From NCBI RefSeq assembly GCF_913020055.1, contig NZ_CAJWCF010000001.1:53969-117968 (forward strand): a stretch of DNA of 64,000 nt, read 5' to 3'. A program made the translations under genes and the position numbers. Shown here piece after piece: positions 1 to 9,413 of this stretch. Within the stretch, counting starts at the first letter, position 1; each line of letters opens with the position of its first letter. The stretch is from an uncultured Paraglaciecola sp. (GTDB lineage: Bacteria > Pseudomonadota > Gammaproteobacteria > Enterobacterales > Alteromonadaceae). The notes beneath the pieces are model-generated. The model ran no database searches. It was given only the letters and a program-made list of their open reading frames with translations, and was not told where the DNA came from.

Positions 1-19
1 AAACCTCTTGGAGAAAACA

Positions 20-739
20 ATGAAACTAACCAACACTAAAATCACAACGGCTCTAACATTCGCCTGTCTTTTGTCAACCAATGCCATAGCTGAACAACGT
101 AGTAAACAAGAAAAAAACAATGAAGTAATTGGACTTAGTACCGGCGTTATAATTGGCTCGGCCATCGCAGGGCCATTAGGCGGATTCATCGCTGGTATCT
201 TTGGAGTGATGATAGCTGAGGATGTTAATTCTGATAAAAAACTTGAAACAGCCAACAATGCACTGAAACAAAAAGACCAACAATTGCTGGTGATGCAACA
301 GAACTTCGAACAAGCAAAAGAACGTTCAATGCTACAAATTGCTTCAATGGATAATGCCTTAGAACAGAGCGTTCCAGAAATTGAAAGTAACATTCAATTT
401 AAAACAGCCTCTTATGATTTGGAAGAACACTACAAGTCACAACTAGACTTGATAATCCGAACTCTGCAGAAAAACCCTAAGTTGAATATTTCCTTGTCGG
501 GCTACGCTGATAAACGTGGCGACAGTACTTTTAATCAAGCGCTTTCCGAACAACGAGCATTAACAGTCAAAACATATCTATTAAATAAAGGAGTTAGAAA
601 ACAGCAAGTAATCACTAACTCATTTGGGGAGTCGTCATTGGTAAGTGTAGGTGAGAATTATGAAGACGATTTTTTTGACCGCCGAGTCATGCTTAAAGTA
701 ACGGGCAATCAAATGGGAATGACTGCGGCCAATCAATAG
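20..739 (+). CDS. pdsO: Sortase-system OmpA-like protein (PdsO family)
   Basis: A 239-residue protein with an N-terminal signal peptide ending near AIA/EQ, a glycine-rich hydrophobic segment (about residues 40-65, GSAIAGPLGGFIAG), a coiled-coil stretch, and a C-terminal OmpA peptidoglycan-binding domain (SGYADKRG, then LSEQRALTVKTYL, and DRRV at the end). The ATG at 20 is chosen over an in-frame TTG at 8 because GGAG at 10-13 is its ribosome binding site. It lies directly upstream of a sortase target and a sortase, as in the marine proteobacterial dedicated sortase systems. Its role, inferred from the family, is anchoring or scaffolding between the outer membrane/peptidoglycan and the sorted protein. 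The two-component genes often found with this system would be upstream, outside the window. Confidence 0.85.
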   Translation: MKLTNTKITTALTFACLLSTNAIAEQRSKQEKNNEVIGLSTGVIIGSAIAGPLGGFIAGIFGVMIAEDVNSDKKLETANNALKQKDQQLLVMQQNFEQAKERSMLQIASMDNALEQSVPEIESNIQFKTASYDLEEHYKSQLDLIIRTLQKNPKLNISLSGYADKRGDSTFNQALSEQRALTVKTYLLNKGVRKQQVITNSFGESSLVSVGENYEDDFFDRRVMLKVTGNQMGMTAANQ

Positions 740-774
740 ATTCGACTGTTATACCACTCACAAGGAAACCAATT

Positions 775-2970
775 ATGTCATCACTTTCTAAACTTGCTGT
801 TGTTAGTTTAGTGGTTGTTGCGATAGGGGCACTACAATATGCAGTGCCCGCTTTTACTAGTCAAAAATCCACAATTGCCCATGCAAAAACAACAGAATCA
901 CAAAGCAAACAACAAACCAATACCCTCACTAACCACGCTGTAAGCGATGACCAAATTGCTCAAAGTGGCACCTTGTATTTTATACAGGAACAATCACAAC
1001 AAGGCGAAAAACAACAACACTTACTTAGCCCTATTCTTAAAAGCAAAGTTGACATTAAAATCACCGGGATCATAGCGCGCACCAAGCTGACTCAAACATT
1101 TAAAAATGCCGGCAAGGATTGGGTAAATGGCTTATATGTATTTCCGCTGCCCGAAAATGCAGCGGTAGATCATTTATTAATGACAGTAGGTGAGCGAAAA
1201 ATAGAAGGGATTATTAAGGAAAAAAGCGAGGCAAAAAAGATTTATCTTCAAGCTAAAGCTGAGGGTAAGAAAGCCAGTTTGGTAGCACAGCAACGACCTA
1301 ATATGTTTTCAAATTCGATTGCTAATATCGGCCCTGGCGAAACGATCGTAGTGAGTATTGAATACCAGCAAAAACTAAATTTTGATCAGCAACAATACAG
1401 TTTGCGTTTCCCGATGACCATTACTCCTAGGTATTTCCCCAACAGTACAAAAACAGAATCACTATTACAGCCCGAATTTTCTCAACCCCAATCTAACCAA
1501 GCAAATTCAGATATTGATTTACAGGTCAACCTGCATGCAGGTTTTGAGGTGGATGCTATCGAAAGTGAATTCCATCCTATCACCGTTAAGCAGTTATCAG
1601 ATGGTAGTCATCACATTCAGATAGCAAAAAATAGTGTTAGCAACCAAGATTTTGTATTGAACTGGCGACCAGAATTAGGCGCTGGACCTCAATCTGCTCA
1701 TTTTACACAGCAGGTAAATGGCGATGAATATGGCTTAATCATGTTACTACCTCCCGGCAAGCCTGAACAACATACACTGTCACCTCAGCGCGAAGTGATT
1801 TTTGTGCTTGATACGTCAGGCTCAATGGAAGGCGACTCGATCAAACAAGCAAAAGCAGCTCTGCTTTTAGCGATAGACCAACTAAAGGCAAAAGATAACT
1901 TCAATATTATTGAATTTAATAGTTACGCACAGAACTTATGGAAATTGCCAAAACAGGCAGATGCAAACAATAAAGATGACGCCAAACACTTCGTTAATAG
2001 TCTATCCGCTAATGGGGGAACAGAAATGGAAAGCGCACTTAAACTAGCCTTTTCACAGCCTAAGCTTGAAGGTGTAGCCTCATTGAGACAAATAGTTTTT
2101 ATTACCGATGGCAGTGTGGGCAACGAAGAATCTTTAATGCAATTGATTAGTAATAAGCTGGAAAATTCGCGCTTATTTACTGTGGGGATTGGTAGTGCTC
2201 CTAACAGTTATTTTATGAGTGAGGCCGCCAAGATGGGCAAAGGTACATTTACCTATATTGGCTCGGTTGATCAAGTTCAAGAAAAAATGCTGAGCTTATT
2301 AACCAAGTTACAATATCCTGCAATAACCGATATTGAATTACAGCTAAACACCGGCACTTTACAATCCAATCAACAGTTAGAATTTTATCCTAATGTTATA
2401 GGCGACCTATATAAAGGCGAGCCTCTCGTGCTTAGTTACCGACTAACTGATGACAAAATTGAATCAAACAATACTAACCACTTTTTATCAAAGGTTAATC
2501 TCTCAGCTAAGTATCAAGGAAAACCTTGGGAAACCCCGTTAGAACTCAATGCTCACACTAGACAATCAGGACTGCATGTTTTATGGGCCAGAGAAAAAAT
2601 AAGCCAACTTACCAGAGATAAACGCCGTGCAAGTATGCAATCCAATAGCTCCGCATCTGAGCAAGACGAGTTTAAATCTCTGATCACCAATACTGCTCTT
2701 ACACATCATTTAATCAGTCAGTACACCAGTTTAGTCGCCGTGGATGTAACACCTACTCGACCGAAAGAAGCACCACTAAATAATCAAAAAGTGCTAAATC
2801 AACTACCCAAAGGCACATCAAATCAGCTTATTCAATCACCAGGTAGTTTGCCAAAAACAGCAACGCCAGCGCAACTTAAAATATTAATGGGTTTATTTTT
2901 AATAGGATTAGCAATATGTATGCACTTACTTACAAAAAGAAAAACTTCTTGTCGAAGCTTGTATTCCTAG
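775..2970 (+). CDS. Marine proteobacterial sortase target protein (VIT and VWA domains)
   Basis: A 731-residue secreted protein. It has an N-terminal hydrophobic segment (residues 5-28), a VIT domain (about 75-205), and a von Willebrand factor A domain whose MIDAS motif DTSGS begins at D346. Near the C-terminus is LPKTA (residues 692-696), followed by a hydrophobic helix (about 702-720) and a short basic tail KRKTS: a complete sorting signal. This is the expected sole substrate of the sortase encoded next. The family resembles inter-alpha-trypsin inhibitor heavy chains in VIT plus VWA layout and probably binds metal-dependent ligands. It follows pdsO by 35 bp and overlaps the sortase gene, so the three genes are likely one transcript. 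Confidence 0.9.
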   Translation: MSSLSKLAVVSLVVVAIGALQYAVPAFTSQKSTIAHAKTTESQSKQQTNTLTNHAVSDDQIAQSGTLYFIQEQSQQGEKQQHLLSPILKSKVDIKITGIIARTKLTQTFKNAGKDWVNGLYVFPLPENAAVDHLLMTVGERKIEGIIKEKSEAKKIYLQAKAEGKKASLVAQQRPNMFSNSIANIGPGETIVVSIEYQQKLNFDQQQYSLRFPMTITPRYFPNSTKTESLLQPEFSQPQSNQANSDIDLQVNLHAGFEVDAIESEFHPITVKQLSDGSHHIQIAKNSVSNQDFVLNWRPELGAGPQSAHFTQQVNGDEYGLIMLLPPGKPEQHTLSPQREVIFVLDTSGSMEGDSIKQAKAALLLAIDQLKAKDNFNIIEFNSYAQNLWKLPKQADANNKDDAKHFVNSLSANGGTEMESALKLAFSQPKLEGVASLRQIVFITDGSVGNEESLMQLISNKLENSRLFTVGIGSAPNSYFMSEAAKMGKGTFTYIGSVDQVQEKMLSLLTKLQYPAITDIELQLNTGTLQSNQQLEFYPNVIGDLYKGEPLVLSYRLTDDKIESNNTNHFLSKVNLSAKYQGKPWETPLELNAHTRQSGLHVLWAREKISQLTRDKRRASMQSNSSASEQDEFKSLITNTALTHHLISQYTSLVAVDVTPTRPKEAPLNNQKVLNQLPKGTSNQLIQSPGSLPKTATPAQLKILMGLFLIGLAICMHLLTKRKTSCRSLYS

Positions 2971-3545
2971 TTAATAAACATAAATGGGTTACTTTGCTTT
3001 TGTTGCTCGGTGTGTATCAATTTTCCGGCGGGTTATATATATATGGTAAAGCAGAGTTAGCACAATATTTAATAGCCCATGCTTGGCATAAAAACCTGCA
3101 ATCAGCAGAACAACACAAACCTTGGCCTTGGGCAGATACTCAACCCATTGCGCAACTCATCATCAAGGAAAAAAATTGGTATGTATTGGCTGGAGCAAGT
3201 GGTAGAAACCTAGCCTTTGCACCAACCCACGTTAGTTCAACACCTAAGCCGGGAGAAAAAGGTAACAGCGTAATAGTTGGTCACCGCGATACACAATTTA
3301 ACAGCCTAAAACACCTACAAAAGGGCGATATTATTGAGGTTAAAACTAAACATAACCGTCAACGGTTCAAAATTACGATGCTCCGTGTTGCCCAGCAGTC
3401 ACAAACTGAATATATGCATAGTAATGTTAACAACAGTACATTTGATGTTGACCAAGCCTACCTAACACTTATCACCTGTTACCCCTTTGATAGCCTTGTG
3501 CCGGATCCAACACATAGATATATTGTGCGAGCTGTAGCAATATAA
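2916..3545 (+). CDS. Class GN sortase
   Basis: A 209-residue membrane-anchored cysteine transpeptidase with one N-terminal transmembrane helix (about residues 22-40). The catalytic triad is visible: H123 in VGHRD, C188 in TLITCYP, and R201 in THRYIVRA. Gram-negative class GN sortases act on a single co-encoded target, here the VIT/VWA protein with LPKTA. The ATG at 2916 lies 55 bp inside the target gene and is preceded by AGGA, so translation is probably coupled. An in-frame TTG at 2949 is a less likely alternative start. Confidence 0.92.
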   Translation: MYALTYKKKNFLSKLVFLVNKHKWVTLLLLLGVYQFSGGLYIYGKAELAQYLIAHAWHKNLQSAEQHKPWPWADTQPIAQLIIKEKNWYVLAGASGRNLAFAPTHVSSTPKPGEKGNSVIVGHRDTQFNSLKHLQKGDIIEVKTKHNRQRFKITMLRVAQQSQTEYMHSNVNNSTFDVDQAYLTLITCYPFDSLVPDPTHRYIVRAVAI

Positions 3546-3703
3546 CTGTATCTAATAACAGACAAAAATAGTGACTTTTCCAAATGAATTTAGCGTAAAC
3601 TTTACAAACTCTATATGCATCAACGTATTAGAAACATGGAACGGAATTCGCTAAGCGTGAAGTATCCAAACAATAATTATTTATAACACAACAAGGAATA
3701 ATG

Positions 3704-4090
3704 ATGACTTTATCAAAAACAACCCTCGCAATGGCTTTGGCCGCTTTAAGTTTAGGGCTAAGTGCTTGTACTGATACTAAAAAAGAATCAGCCGAAGGAG
3801 CAGAAACAGAAGCCACAGAAATGGTCAGCCAAGCGAAAGAAAAGTCAGCGGACTTATATGACAAAACCAAGGCTGGCGCATCAGAACTTGCAGATGATGC
3901 AGCGGATATGGCAGATGAAGTGAAAGAAAAAGCGAGCGATGCTTACGATGCCACAGCCGAAAAAGCATCTGATGCGATGGATAGCACAAAAGACAAAGCA
4001 GCAGAGTTAAAAACGGATGCAGCTAAAAAATTAAAAGAAGCATGTATCGCTACTAAAGAAAAATTAGGTCAAGATCCGGAAGACTGTTAA
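3704..4090 (+). CDS. Alanine/lysine-rich helical repeat lipoprotein
   Basis: A 128-residue protein with a signal peptide and lipobox LGLSAC, so probably lipidated at that Cys. The mature part is almost wholly charged amphipathic helix, with loosely repeated units such as KEKASDAYDATAEKASDAMD, resembling LEA-like or apolipoprotein-like helices. Two cysteines lie near the C-terminus. Two adjacent ATGs exist (3701, 3704); AAGGA at 3693-3697 is better spaced for 3704. The gene is monocistronic and followed by a hairpin. Function is unknown; envelope stress protection is a guess from composition. Confidence 0.75.
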   Translation: MTLSKTTLAMALAALSLGLSACTDTKKESAEGAETEATEMVSQAKEKSADLYDKTKAGASELADDAADMADEVKEKASDAYDATAEKASDAMDSTKDKAAELKTDAAKKLKEACIATKEKLGQDPEDC

Positions 4091-4108
4091 TTCAGTAGTC
4101 TGTAATTA

Positions 4109-4139
4109 GAGACAAAAGGGTATTCTGCTCTTTTGTCTC
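4109..4139 (+). terminator. Hairpin after lipoprotein gene
   Basis: Ten-base perfect inverted repeat GAGACAAAAG / CTTTTGTCTC with an 11-nt loop, 19 bp after the lipoprotein stop codon. There is no clear T tract downstream, so it may be a weak or factor-assisted terminator. Confidence 0.45.
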
Positions 4140-4473
4140 ACTCCCCCTCACCCGCTTCAATCGTTTTGACAGTGTTTTGTTTTTAAAAGAAATGATTAAG
4201 TACCTGTTGATTCTGACAACATATGCGCTAATCCATCGACGTTTTTTATATCCTCTACCTGAAGTATTTTCACTCTCAACTTTGCCCTTATATAGACTTG
4301 AATTAAGCGTAATTGATACAATATTATAGGCCTCTAGAAATTCATTTCTCTTCTCAATTTAAAATACACTTTATAACAAACACGTTTCGTTTAAAGTGGG
4401 AATATGAACTCACGCATTTCAAAATACCTAGATATTTTGCAAATTCGAATTAACACTTTAGCCGGCAGCCACT
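4140..4473. other. Intergenic region without a recognised gene
   Basis: AT-rich gap between the lipoprotein hairpin and the yadG-like gene. It presumably carries the promoter of the ABC operon. A 36-codon frame beginning at 4404 runs into yadG but has no ribosome binding site and no recognisable sequence. Confidence 0.4.
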
Positions 4474-5439
4474 ATGAACGCACTGAGTATCAAAGGATTA
4501 ACCAAGACCTATAAAGATGGCACACAAGCCCTTAAAGGGATTGATCTAGTGGTAAAACAAGGCGATTTTTTTGCTTTACTTGGACCAAATGGTGCCGGTA
4601 AATCGACCACAATAGGGATCATCAGTTCCCTTGTGAATAAAACCCAAGGGGATGTGGATATATTTGAGTATTCATTAGCGACTCAACCCACCGAGGCAAA
4701 ATCTTGTATTGGCTTGGTGCCACAAGAGTTCAATTTTAATCAATTCGAACCCTTAATACAGATCATGCTAAATCAAGCAGGCTATTATGGTGTGCCCAAA
4801 AGTGTGGCTAAACCAAGAGCTGAGAAATACCTAAAACAACTTGATCTATGGGACAAACGTAATTCTCCAGCTAGGCAACTTTCTGGTGGCATGAAAAGGC
4901 GACTCATGATCGCTAGAGCCCTAATGCATGAACCTAGAATGCTTATTCTCGACGAGCCAACTGCTGGTGTAGACATCGAAATACGTCGTTCTATGTGGTC
5001 ATTTTTACAAGAAATCAATCAACAAGGTGTGACAATTATTCTGACCACTCATTACCTTGAAGAAGCGGAAATGTTATGTCGTAATATTGCGATTATTGAT
5101 AAAGGTATCATCGTCAGAAATACCAGTATGAAGGCTTTACTTGCCACCCTGAACATTGAAACCTTTGTCTTAGATTTGTCTAAGAATATAAGTTCTTTAA
5201 CTTTAGAAGGCTTTGATAGTCGTTTAATCGAAGAGCATACTTTAGAAGTTGATGTGCCCAAAGAGGCTGGTCTCAACTCGGTGTTTGAACAGTTAACTCA
5301 AAAAGGCATACAAGTGTTGAGCATGCGTAATAAATCAAATCGATTAGAAGAGTTATTCGTTAGGATGGTGGAGTCTGGCAGAACCTCATCAAACGATGAC
5401 TCAACAGCAAAACAAGCGGTAGGAGACACTCATGAATAG
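4474..5439 (+). CDS. yadG: ABC transporter ATP-binding protein (YadG-like)
   Basis: A 321-residue ABC-2-type ATPase. Walker A GPNGAGKST is at residues 37-45, the signature LSGGMKRR starts at 136, Walker B LILDE is at 157-161, and the switch His is H193 in TTHYLEEAE. A C-terminal extension of about 90 residues follows the nucleotide-binding domain, as in drug and polysaccharide exporters. The next gene encodes the membrane subunit and overlaps by 8 bp. The pair matches E. coli YadG/YadH in length and position near the pan-folK-pcnB-dksA block. The exported substrate is not known. Confidence 0.88.
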   Translation: MNALSIKGLTKTYKDGTQALKGIDLVVKQGDFFALLGPNGAGKSTTIGIISSLVNKTQGDVDIFEYSLATQPTEAKSCIGLVPQEFNFNQFEPLIQIMLNQAGYYGVPKSVAKPRAEKYLKQLDLWDKRNSPARQLSGGMKRRLMIARALMHEPRMLILDEPTAGVDIEIRRSMWSFLQEINQQGVTIILTTHYLEEAEMLCRNIAIIDKGIIVRNTSMKALLATLNIETFVLDLSKNISSLTLEGFDSRLIEEHTLEVDVPKEAGLNSVFEQLTQKGIQVLSMRNKSNRLEELFVRMVESGRTSSNDDSTAKQAVGDTHE

Positions 5440-6202
5440 TCTCAATATGGTGGCTCTTACAACAATGTGGCGCAAAGAGTGTTTACGTTTCTTAAGAATT
5501 TGGATCCAAACCTTGCTTCCCCCCGCCATTACTATGACATTGTATTTTGTGATTTTTGGTAATTTAATCGGCAGTAGAATTGGCAACATGGGCGGCTTCA
5601 GTTATATGGAGTTTATTGTGCCAGGCTTGATCATGATGGCTGTTATCACTAATGCTTACGCCAATGTATCCTCCTCCTTTTACAGCGCTAAATACCAACG
5701 AAATATTGAAGAGTTATTGGTAGCGCCAGTTTCTAACTGGATTATTATCGCTGGTTACGTAGGTGGAGGAGTGGCTAGAGGCATGTTAGTTGGCATCATT
5801 GTTACCGTTGTCTCGTTATTTTTTGTGGATATACATATTCACAACGTGCTGATTATCCTCTTAACACTGTTTTTAACTGCAGTATTATTTTCCACTGCTG
5901 GGCTGATTAATGGCATCCTCGCCAATTCTTTTGATGATGTCAGCATAGTACCTACATTCATTTTGACTCCGCTAACCTACTTAGGTGGCGTTTTTTATTC
6001 TTTAAGTTTATTGCCTGAATTTTGGCAATGGGTGAGTAAAATCAACCCTATTGTTTACATGGTAAGTGGCTTTAGATTTGGCTTTTTGGGTGTGTCAGAT
6101 ATTAGTTTCTACCTGTCTTTGAGCATACTAGTAGGGTTTAACGCGGTATTATTCGGTTGGGCTTATTCTCTTATCAATCGTGGCGTAGGAATTCGTAGCT
6201 AA
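5432..6202 (+). CDS. yadH: ABC-2 type permease (YadH-like)
   Basis: A 256-residue integral membrane protein with about six transmembrane segments and the ABC-2 family signature region around LTPLTYLGGVFYSLSLLPE (about residues 180-200). Length equals E. coli YadH (256). It is the membrane half of the exporter whose ATPase gene overlaps it by 8 bp, which implies coupled translation and paired assembly. Substrate unknown. Confidence 0.88.
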   Translation: MNSLNMVALTTMWRKECLRFLRIWIQTLLPPAITMTLYFVIFGNLIGSRIGNMGGFSYMEFIVPGLIMMAVITNAYANVSSSFYSAKYQRNIEELLVAPVSNWIIIAGYVGGGVARGMLVGIIVTVVSLFFVDIHIHNVLIILLTLFLTAVLFSTAGLINGILANSFDDVSIVPTFILTPLTYLGGVFYSLSLLPEFWQWVSKINPIVYMVSGFRFGFLGVSDISFYLSLSILVGFNAVLFGWAYSLINRGVGIRS

Positions 6203-6207
6203 GTATT

Positions 6208-6864
6208 ATGCAGCAACAATCTCGGACCATTAGTACTAACCAAACAGGTATCCACCAAAACTTACACAAGGTGGTTACTCGACAACTTGCGAGTGTAAGT
6301 CAAAAACCACTTTCTGAACATACCGAACAAGCTTACCAAGAAGCGATCAATTGGCTTGGAGATTGGAAGGGTGAACTAATACTAGACTCTTGTTGTGGTG
6401 TCGGTGAAAGTACTGTGAATATTGCCCAAGCTCATCCAAATGCGCGAGTAATTGGTATTGATAAGTCAGCGTTACGCACAGACAAACACCAAGCTTACGC
6501 AAGTACTTTACAAAACTATCTTGTGTTGCGTGCAGATCTCAATGATTTTTTAAGATTACTTGTTCTCAATAAAAGAAAACTGACTAAACATTATTTGTTA
6601 TACCCCAACCCCTACCCTAAATCGGCGCATTTGCAGCGCCGTTGGTACGCTACATCTGCGTTAAAAGACATGGTTAATTTAGGTGGCATTCTGGAAGTAA
6701 GAAGTAATTGGCAGCTGTACATACAAGAATTTTCTGCTGCTTTGGCGATTGCTAACATTAATAGTCAATGTGCTATATATGAGAATGACCAACCAATCAC
6801 CCCTTTCGAACGAAAATACTGGCAAAGCGGGCAAAGTAGCTGGCAGTTATTGGCTAATTTATAA
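6208..6864 (+). CDS. TrmB-like SAM-dependent methyltransferase
   Basis: A 218-residue class I methyltransferase. The SAM-binding motif DSCCGVGEST (from about residue 51) and acidic strand VIGIDKS are followed by YPNPYPKSAHLQRRW, the hallmark of the tRNA (guanine46-N7)-methyltransferase family. It is somewhat short and diverged relative to canonical TrmB, so it may be a paralogue acting on another substrate. It begins 5 bp after yadH without a strong ribosome binding site, so it is probably translated from the same transcript. Confidence 0.75.
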   Translation: MQQQSRTISTNQTGIHQNLHKVVTRQLASVSQKPLSEHTEQAYQEAINWLGDWKGELILDSCCGVGESTVNIAQAHPNARVIGIDKSALRTDKHQAYASTLQNYLVLRADLNDFLRLLVLNKRKLTKHYLLYPNPYPKSAHLQRRWYATSALKDMVNLGGILEVRSNWQLYIQEFSAALAIANINSQCAIYENDQPITPFERKYWQSGQSSWQLLANL

Positions 6865-6883
6865 CGTTCTAAAAACAGAATCA

Positions 6884-7597
6884 CTAAGCTGTATTAGCTT
6901 TGGGTTGACTAAAGTAAAATCCTTGAGCGTATTTAATGCCCAGCTTGTTAACAACGTCTAGAGTCTTTTGCTGCTCAATTCGTTCAGCTATTACCACGAT
7001 GTCATTGCTTGCAGCAGAACTAATGAGGCCTTTGATAAAGGCTTCTGTTGCTGAATCTGCCGCCACTTTGTCAAATAATGCAGCGGATACCTTTATCGCA
7101 GAGATGGGCAATGTAAGGATTGCTTGTAGGTCACACTCTTGCTGGTCAAAATTATCTATGACTATATTGACGCCCAATGTATGACACATTTCACAAAACT
7201 GACCAAATTTAGCACTTTCTGTTAATGCATTTTGTGCGGTAATTTCTATAGAAATCCGCTTGGGATTGGGATAATCCGCTAGTTGAGACTGCAGAAATTG
7301 TAGAGTGTCGGTATTAGTCATATCTGACAAGCTCAGATTAATATTCCAAGCCATATTGATATCTCTAAAATAGCTGGCGCTACGACTAAACACAGTTTGA
7401 GTCAACTGGGCGACTGATTGCTGCCTTTCCACCAAAAACAAAAATTCTGTTGGTAAATAAGTATTTTGATCAATAGTTAATAGACGGGCTAAACATTCAT
7501 AACTCCATACCTCGTTATTTTTCAAAAAAATGATGGGTTGGAAAAAAGGTACTACATTATCTAGGTTAAAACTGTCAGTTACTTCGGTAACTTGCAT
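6884..7597 (-). CDS. Stand-alone EAL-domain protein, degenerate catalytic motif
   Basis: A 237-residue protein consisting only of an EAL domain (c-di-GMP phosphodiesterase fold). Visible positions: ECLARL at 34-39 in place of EALLRW, Asn in NINLS near 85-87, Glu in SIEIT, IDNF at 147-150 where active enzymes have DDFG, Lys at 169, Glu in IAERIE, and Gln in AQGF. The DD-to-DN change affects a metal ligand, so activity may be low or absent, and the protein could instead be a c-di-GMP receptor or protein-interaction module. It ends 19 bp from the convergent methyltransferase gene. Confidence 0.82.
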   Translation of the reverse strand: MQVTEVTDSFNLDNVVPFFQPIIFLKNNEVWSYECLARLLTIDQNTYLPTEFLFLVERQQSVAQLTQTVFSRSASYFRDINMAWNINLSLSDMTNTDTLQFLQSQLADYPNPKRISIEITAQNALTESAKFGQFCEMCHTLGVNIVIDNFDQQECDLQAILTLPISAIKVSAALFDKVAADSATEAFIKGLISSAASNDIVVIAERIEQQKTLDVVNKLGIKYAQGFYFSQPKANTA

Positions 7598-7763
7598 ACA
7601 AAGGCATACCTATTATGTCTAGTATTCAGGACAATATAACAACAATTTAGCAATTGCTAGATAATCCCTATTTCCGTTCTAGTTTGGGGGTGTGAGCTAT
7701 TGGTCTCAAGCTAGAATTAAGGTAAAGTGCGCGACTTGAAAGTTTTCGAATAGGGTTACAACA

Positions 7764-9383
7764 GTGGGCGGAGCTGAGGTCAGTTTAGAGCATTTGTATA
7801 AGGTATTTACCATGCCTGAGGGCAAAGACTCTAAACTTGCACAGATAGAACAACACCTGTCTGATAATCTTTCTGATTTTCTGTCGCAACATGTTGTGAC
7901 TAAGGTCAATTCTCTAGAGCAAATTGAAAAAAGTTTTGCTGAGTATTCAGTACCTGAATCTCCAGAGTTTGTATCAAAACATGCAGAAGATCTTCTGGAG
8001 AAGTTGGTCGCTAACTCTGTTAATACGTATTCCCCCAGCTTTATTGGTCATATGACCTCTGCATTGCCGTATTTCCACCTACCTTTGGCAAAACTGTTAG
8101 TAGGGCTAAACCAAAATTTAGTCAAAATCGAAACATCTAAAGCCTTCACCCCACTTGAACGTCAAATTCTAGGCATGATGCACGAGATGGTCTATAAACA
8201 ATCGGGTGATTTCTACCATACTTATTTACATAGTGCGAACCACGCTTTAGGGGCATTTTGCTCCGGTGGGACTATCGCCAACATAACAGCTTTATGGGTA
8301 GCAAGAAATAAAGCGCTACCTGCTACAACCCAGTTTAAAGGTTTGGCACAGGAAGGCTTAGCAGCTGGAATGATGCATTATGGTTATAAAAAAATGGGTA
8401 TTATCTCATCTAAACGTGGTCACTATTCGTTATCCAAAGCCGTCGATTTATTAGGTTTAGGCAGACAACAGATGATTACGATAGACTGTCCGTCGCAACG
8501 CTTGTCAGCTGAAAAAGCCTTAGCGGTGGGCAAACAATATCAACAAGACGGCAACAAGATATTGTCTATAGTAGGTATTGCTGGCACCACTGAAACGGGC
8601 CATATTGACCCATTAGATGAACTCGCTGATGTAGCAAAAGAGTTAGGTTGTCATTTCCACGTAGATGCCGCTTGGGGCGGTGCAACACTGTTTTCACACG
8701 AACATAGCCGTTTACTTAAAGGTATTGAGAAAGCCGATTCTGTGACCTTAGACGCTCACAAACAGATGTATGTGCCAATGGGCGCAGGCATGGTGTTGTT
8801 TAAAAATCCCAGTGACAGTAATGCTGTGCGCCATCATGCTCAATACATCTTGCGTGCAGGGTCTAAAGACTTAGGTGCCACAACCTTAGAAGGTTCGCGC
8901 AATGGCATGGCGATGATGGTATATGCCTCTTTGCATATATTTGGTCGTCAAGGTTATGAATTGCTTATTAACCAGAGTATTGAAAAAGCCAAAACTTATG
9001 CCCGCATGATCCAGTCACACCCAGACTTTGAGCTTGTCACACCTCCGACTTTGTCTCTGTTAACTTACAGAGTGAATCCAGAAGAAGTACAAGCAAAAAT
9101 GAAAACCCAGCCTAAAATTGGTCATGCATTAAATATGGAACTGGATAAATTGACCGTAATCGTGCAGAAACAACAAAGAGAGGCAGGTAAATCATTTGTT
9201 TCACGTACTCGATTACGAACTGAAAAATACCCCGAACAAGCCATTACAGTATTTAGAGTTGTACTGGCTAATCCTCTAACGTCTGAAACAGATTTGCAAA
9301 ATATATTGGATGAGCAAATTGCCATAGCTAGCAATACTAAGACTTGGAAAAAACTTTGTCTTAAACATAAAAAAGCTAGCTAG
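7764..9383 (+). CDS. panP: PLP-dependent aspartate 1-decarboxylase (PanP)
   Basis: A 539-residue group II PLP decarboxylase. The PLP lysine is K333 in DAHKQMYVPMG, and HVDAAWGG (about residues 298-305) holds the cofactor-binding Asp. The enzyme makes beta-alanine from aspartate, supplying PanC, which is encoded next door on the other strand. PanP replaces the unrelated pyruvoyl enzyme PanD in Vibrio, Shewanella and Alteromonas relatives. The start is taken as GTG 7764, behind AGGG with 8-nt spacing; ATG 7812 is in frame and also has AAGG upstream. Confidence 0.88.
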   Translation: MGGAEVSLEHLYKVFTMPEGKDSKLAQIEQHLSDNLSDFLSQHVVTKVNSLEQIEKSFAEYSVPESPEFVSKHAEDLLEKLVANSVNTYSPSFIGHMTSALPYFHLPLAKLLVGLNQNLVKIETSKAFTPLERQILGMMHEMVYKQSGDFYHTYLHSANHALGAFCSGGTIANITALWVARNKALPATTQFKGLAQEGLAAGMMHYGYKKMGIISSKRGHYSLSKAVDLLGLGRQQMITIDCPSQRLSAEKALAVGKQYQQDGNKILSIVGIAGTTETGHIDPLDELADVAKELGCHFHVDAAWGGATLFSHEHSRLLKGIEKADSVTLDAHKQMYVPMGAGMVLFKNPSDSNAVRHHAQYILRAGSKDLGATTLEGSRNGMAMMVYASLHIFGRQGYELLINQSIEKAKTYARMIQSHPDFELVTPPTLSLLTYRVNPEEVQAKMKTQPKIGHALNMELDKLTVIVQKQQREAGKSFVSRTRLRTEKYPEQAITVFRVVLANPLTSETDLQNILDEQIAIASNTKTWKKLCLKHKKAS

Positions 9384-9413
9384 CTTGGCTTAATTACACT
9401 CATACTCGATTTG

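Noticed and set aside
4404..4514. A 36-codon frame overlapping the start of yadG
   Set aside because: No ribosome binding site, no recognisable family, and it overlaps a well-supported start.
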